23,509 bases of DNA from a virus. Of the stretch, positions 21,569 through 23,509 are shown piece by piece; within the stretch, counting starts at the first letter, position 1, and each line of letters opens with the position of its first letter. The DNA lies in IMG/VR virus record IMGVR_UViG_3300043436_000548, positions 1-23,509 of that record; one strand, written 5' to 3'. A model generated the notes under the pieces. That model did not search any database. It saw only the letters and a list, made by a program, of their open reading frames with translations, and was not told the origin of the DNA. The position numbers and the translations under genes were made by a program.

Positions 21569-21654
21569 TACCTACAGAATTGGTCTTGTAGTTGCCCTAC
21601 TATGTAAAGCATTGTGAGAATAATTGCCCAAGTGATAATTTTTTTTGCTTTCAT
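21568..21654 (-). CDS. Tiny membrane peptide
   Basis: The protein has 28 aa: MKAKKIITWAIILTMLYIVG, then QLQDQFCR. It has a basic start and one membrane-spanning segment, like single-pass phage peptides. The start at 21654 follows ATAATAAAACCAAAAACA, the leader type used here. Its stop and the next ATG overlap as TAATG. Function is unknown; the leader and the coupling are the main reasons to call it. Confidence 0.5.
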   Translation of the reverse strand: MKAKKIITWAIILTMLYIVGQLQDQFCR

Positions 21655-21671
21655 TGTTTTTGGTTTTATTA

Positions 21672-21995
21672 TTAATCTTCAATGTTTTCTAAAGATTCAA
21701 TCCACTCATAAATATCCTCAATACTTTCAAATTCAGATAACCTTCTTTCTGTTTCTTCGCCATCTTCCAAATCTGTGAACAGAACCCAAACATCATTCTC
21801 ATTCAACCTGCAATCAATTTCCATATACAAAGTAAATGGGTAATCTTCTCACCATAAATAAGTGTACCCTGAGTTTGGATTAACTGCTATTTCTCCGTAT
21901 GAATTAAGATTCATGCAAAGTTTCTTAGCACATTGAACCAGGTAGATTGCTTTTGTGAGTTCCCATCCTTCTAATTTAGTAAAGTCTAATTTCAT
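21672..21995 (-). pseudogene. Small gene interrupted by an in-frame TGA (codon 49)
   Basis: From the ATG at 21995 the frame gives MKLDFTKLEGWELTKAIYLV and ends TYLW at a TGA (21851-21849). The same frame then continues EDYPFTLYMEIDCRLNENDV to a TAA at 21672, in all 107 sense codons plus the internal TGA. Both halves look like one protein with even composition (aromatic, acidic C-terminus EYEW-like). TGG codes Trp elsewhere and TGA ends several genes here, so the code is not changed. A nonsense mutation or sequencing error is simplest; readthrough is possible. It is the first gene after the early promoter. Family unknown. Confidence 0.7.
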
Positions 21996-22024
21996 AACTG
22001 TGTTTTTAAGTGTGATTGATAAAG

Positions 22025-22054
22025 CGAAGATAATACTTTATTTAATACAAACAA
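22025..22054 (-). promoter_or_regulatory. Candidate early promoter
   Basis: On the minus strand TTG (22054-22052), followed by TTTG (22051-22048), then TATCTTCG (22032-22025), gives TTG-N19-TAnnTTCG, one mismatch from the Bacteroidota consensus. It lies 30 nt before the first early gene and after the lysis terminator, in a strongly AT-rich stretch. Confidence 0.6.
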
Positions 22055-22097
22055 CACTTTTTTTATATTTTTTAAAATATTTTTTAGCGTTTACCCA

Positions 22098-22130
22098 TAA
22101 AAAGAACCCCCGATATGAAAATATCAGGGG
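22098..22130 (-). terminator. Intrinsic terminator of the lysis operon
   Basis: On the minus strand CCCCTGATAT (22130-22121) pairs with ATATCGGGG (22116-22108) across the loop TTTC, with one mismatch near the base, and G-TTCTTTTTA follows. It lies 75 nt after the endolysin stop. The 75 nt between hold no gene. Confidence 0.8.
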
Positions 22131-22204
22131 AGAATCACATTAAAATAAACACAATGTACAGTCAAATGTCATCGTTAAATAGCAGCAAACCTATGTTTTT
22201 TACA

Positions 22205-22672
22205 TTATTTATAAGGTGAGTAAGTTGTTTTCCCGTTTACCCTTGATGCCTTCAAGATTTGCTTTCTTTGCTTACCACTTGACTCATAGGAAACGTGAAC
22301 CCAGTCAGGGTTATTAGAATCTCCGAACTCGTAGATAAGTTGGTCAAAGTCTAAGTTGTCCTTTATGTAATCAAAGACCATTCTATTGGTTACTCCATTT
22401 GGTGTACCATCCATATCTATATCAATTGCCTTACCTGAACAATGTTGAGAGGTTAAAGAACCACCAATAGCAGCGTTCAATTCCTTGCTTCTATATCCTG
22501 ATGAGATAATTATTGGGCATCTAAAATGAGTTCTTATTGGTTCAAATATCTTCTCAGCAAGTAGTTTAAAGTTTGCAATGTGTGCCTCTGTTGGCATATT
22601 GCTTATTCCTTTACGTTTTGCTGACTCGCTTCTTGTTACTTCTGACAAATCAAGATGCTCCGACAATTTCAT
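22205..22672 (-). CDS. Endolysin, peptidase M15 family
   Basis: The protein has 155 aa. It shows CPIIISSGYRSKELNAAIGG, the zinc-binding S-Q-H-x-x-G-x-A-x-D (His77, Asp84) and WVHVS (His126), the full ligand set of M15_3 D-Ala-D-Ala-type peptidases, plus Glu115 in LIYE as the likely general base. It cuts peptide crosslinks in peptidoglycan at the end of infection. There is no signal peptide, so it should need the holin to pass the inner membrane. It overlaps the spanin-like gene by 4 nt and is followed by the terminator. Confidence 0.9.
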   Translation of the reverse strand: MKLSEHLDLSEVTRSESAKRKGISNMPTEAHIANFKLLAEKIFEPIRTHFRCPIIISSGYRSKELNAAIGGSLTSQHCSGKAIDIDMDGTPNGVTNRMVFDYIKDNLDFDQLIYEFGDSNNPDWVHVSYESSGKQRKQILKASRVNGKTTYSPYK

Positions 22673-23124
22673 TTCCTAAGTTTTAAATAAATAAATAATG
22701 CAATAAGAACCAAAAGAGATATCAACCAAGATAAGCGACTATCTGCTTTTCCTTTCCATTCTATTACCTCGCCTCCTAAACGTGCTGAATCTGCCTGTAA
22801 TAACCTCACACGGGCATTATCAACAATGAAGGACTTAACTGTGTCATGGATGGTTACAGACTTGATTATGTCCCTTGTTTTCCAATTAGTGATATAAACA
22901 AATTCGTTTACTTTTTGTGTATCAACTTGAATATCTATGTTCACTAAAGTGTCAAACTCAACCAATGTGTCTGACTTAACAATAAAGGTAGTGTCTGAAG
23001 CACACCACCCCCCTTTAATCACAACCTTTGCTACTTCTTCAAGTTTATCTTGGTCACGCAAAACCTGCTTAACTGGGTTGCAACCAACAAATAGTAATAG
23101 TAAAAGACTAATCTTTGTTCTCAT
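22669..23124 (-). CDS. Candidate unimolecular spanin (lipoprotein with C-terminal anchor)
   Basis: The protein has 151 aa. The N-terminus MRTKISLLLLLFVGC is a lipoprotein signal with Cys15 as the acylated residue. The middle, about 40-105, alternates beta-prone residues with D-T repeats (SDTTFIVKSDTLVEFDTLVN, VTIHDTVK), followed by a short helix. The C-terminus LSWLISLLVLIALFIYLKLRK is a membrane segment with a basic end. An outer-membrane lipid anchor plus an inner-membrane segment in one small protein is the architecture of u-spanins such as phage T1 gp11, which fuse the two membranes in the last step of lysis. It lies between holin and endolysin genes (17-nt and 4-nt overlaps). Confidence 0.65.
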   Translation of the reverse strand: MRTKISLLLLLFVGCNPVKQVLRDQDKLEEVAKVVIKGGWCASDTTFIVKSDTLVEFDTLVNIDIQVDTQKVNEFVYITNWKTRDIIKSVTIHDTVKSFIVDNARVRLLQADSARLGGEVIEWKGKADSRLSWLISLLVLIALFIYLKLRK

Positions 23125-23326
23125 CCTTCTTAAATATTTTCTCTGCTGAAGTTAAACCCAAGCAACCAAATGCAAGAGCAGAAACAGAGTAAACCAATGC
23201 CTCTGATGGTTCGGTTTCGTAGAATGAATTGTGGTACATTGTAACACAGATGATTACAACGCAAGTAAAACCGCAAAGTCGCTTCATTGATAGTCTGCCG
23301 TTTTCTTCGCAAAAAAATTGTTTCAT
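23108..23326 (-). CDS. Holin-like membrane protein
   Basis: The protein has 72 aa, with membrane segments about 16-33 (KRLCGFTCVVIICVTMYH) and about 42-60 (ALVYSVSALAFGCLGLTSA) and a charged C-terminus (KIFKKDENKD). Size, two segments and place next to the endolysin fit a class II-like holin that makes pores in the inner membrane. The S-M-K-R-L-x-G-F start recurs in small phage holins. The start overlaps the upstream stop by 3 nt (ATGA-type). Confidence 0.65.
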   Translation of the reverse strand: MKQFFCEENGRLSMKRLCGFTCVVIICVTMYHNSFYETEPSEALVYSVSALAFGCLGLTSAEKIFKKDENKD

Positions 23327-23508
23327 TGATTTTCAGTTGAGTCAATTGATGATATGGAATCCGTAGAAGTTTTCTTTCTGCCCCAAAAGTTTGTCTTTTC
23401 CTTGATGATAATGGTATCCCTAATGGTAATAGTCTTGACTATTTTTGCATCCTCTTTGAGTTTAGCATTTTGCAATTTTATGCTTAATACGTTTAGCAAT
23501 ACTTGCTT
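23323..23508 (-). CDS. C-terminal end of an upstream gene (cut by window edge)
   Basis: Sixty-one codons are open from the right edge to a TGA at 23325-23323. The end reads IVKTITIRDTIIIKEKTNFW, then GRKKTSTDSISSIDSTENQ. The beginning is outside the window, so I cannot name the protein. Charged and beta-prone repeats (TITIRDTIIIKEKT) resemble the T-I-x-D-T segments of the spanin-like protein two genes on, which hints at a related envelope protein. The ATGA junction with the holin-like gene supports one operon. Confidence 0.6.
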   Translation of the reverse strand, partial: KQVLLNVLSIKLQNAKLKEDAKIVKTITIRDTIIIKEKTNFWGRKKTSTDSISSIDSTENQ

Positions 23509-23509
23509 C

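Noticed and set aside
22107-22193. Another small RNA starting at TAGGTTTG (22193-22186) and ending at the lysis terminator.
   Set aside because: No -33 element, no internal structure apart from the terminator, and the site is a plausible chance match.
1-23509. tRNA genes, CRISPR arrays, insertion sequences, attachment sites, toxin-antitoxin pairs.
   Set aside because: None was recognised on either strand; the short tandem repeats at 17583-17683 are coding and lack spacer-repeat structure.

Overview
This window reads as part of the genome of a tailed, siphovirus-like bacteriophage or prophage of a Bacteroidota host, probably a flavobacterium or a relative. The DNA is AT-rich. Every supported gene lies on the minus strand, packed head to tail with 1-14 nt overlaps, many of them ATGA or TAATG. 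Ribosome-binding purine tracts are essentially absent; starts are preceded by A-rich leaders of the type AATCACAATAAAA...ATG. Promoter-like sites match the Bacteroidota pattern TTG-N17-19-TAnnTTTG. The tail and capsid proteins are of the kinds found in phages of this phylum. No portal, integrase, tRNA or CRISPR array is visible.

In the direction of transcription (from 23509 down to 1) the layout is as follows. (1) Lysis cassette, 23508-22205: a partial gene, a holin-like protein, a lipoprotein with a C-terminal membrane anchor (candidate unimolecular spanin) and an M15 peptidase endolysin, closed by an intrinsic terminator at 22098-22130. (2) Early region, from a promoter at 22025-22054: a gene broken by an in-frame TGA, a tiny membrane peptide, three small zinc-binding proteins, a 56-aa XRE-type HTH protein, then a recombination set (putative ssDNA-annealing protein, coiled-coil protein, SSB-like protein, PD-(D/E)XK nuclease). 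(3) Replication, 18160-15828: a structured leader RNA with promoter and terminator, a DUF4373/DnaD-like initiator gene carrying five 11-bp iterons beside a purine-rich tract (candidate origin), a protein in the place of a helicase loader, a VRR-NUC nuclease and a sigma-factor-like protein. (4) Small accessory proteins, 15841-15006. (5) A modification block, 15009-10337: three glycosyltransferases of different folds, a SAM-dependent methyltransferase and a ParB-like/DNA-methyltransferase fusion. (6) Packaging, 10334-8800: small and large terminase. (7) A 461-bp gap with a promoter-structured RNA-terminator unit and a separate stem-loop. (8) Virion genes: chaperone-like pair, gp10-like protein, two large tail proteins, tape measure, then XkdF-type protease, scaffold-like protein and major capsid protein, which runs off the left edge.

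The early promoter probably drives recombination and replication genes. The sigma-like protein is a candidate switch to late transcription. A terminator followed by a promoter in front of the scaffold and capsid genes would let those abundant proteins be made independently. The most notable non-protein signals are two short promoter-RNA-terminator units (about 18155-18041 and 8742-8606). In each, the terminator-hairpin loop is complementary to an upstream element, which suggests kissing-loop or pseudoknot regulatory RNAs. All calls come from reading the sequence; no homology search was run.
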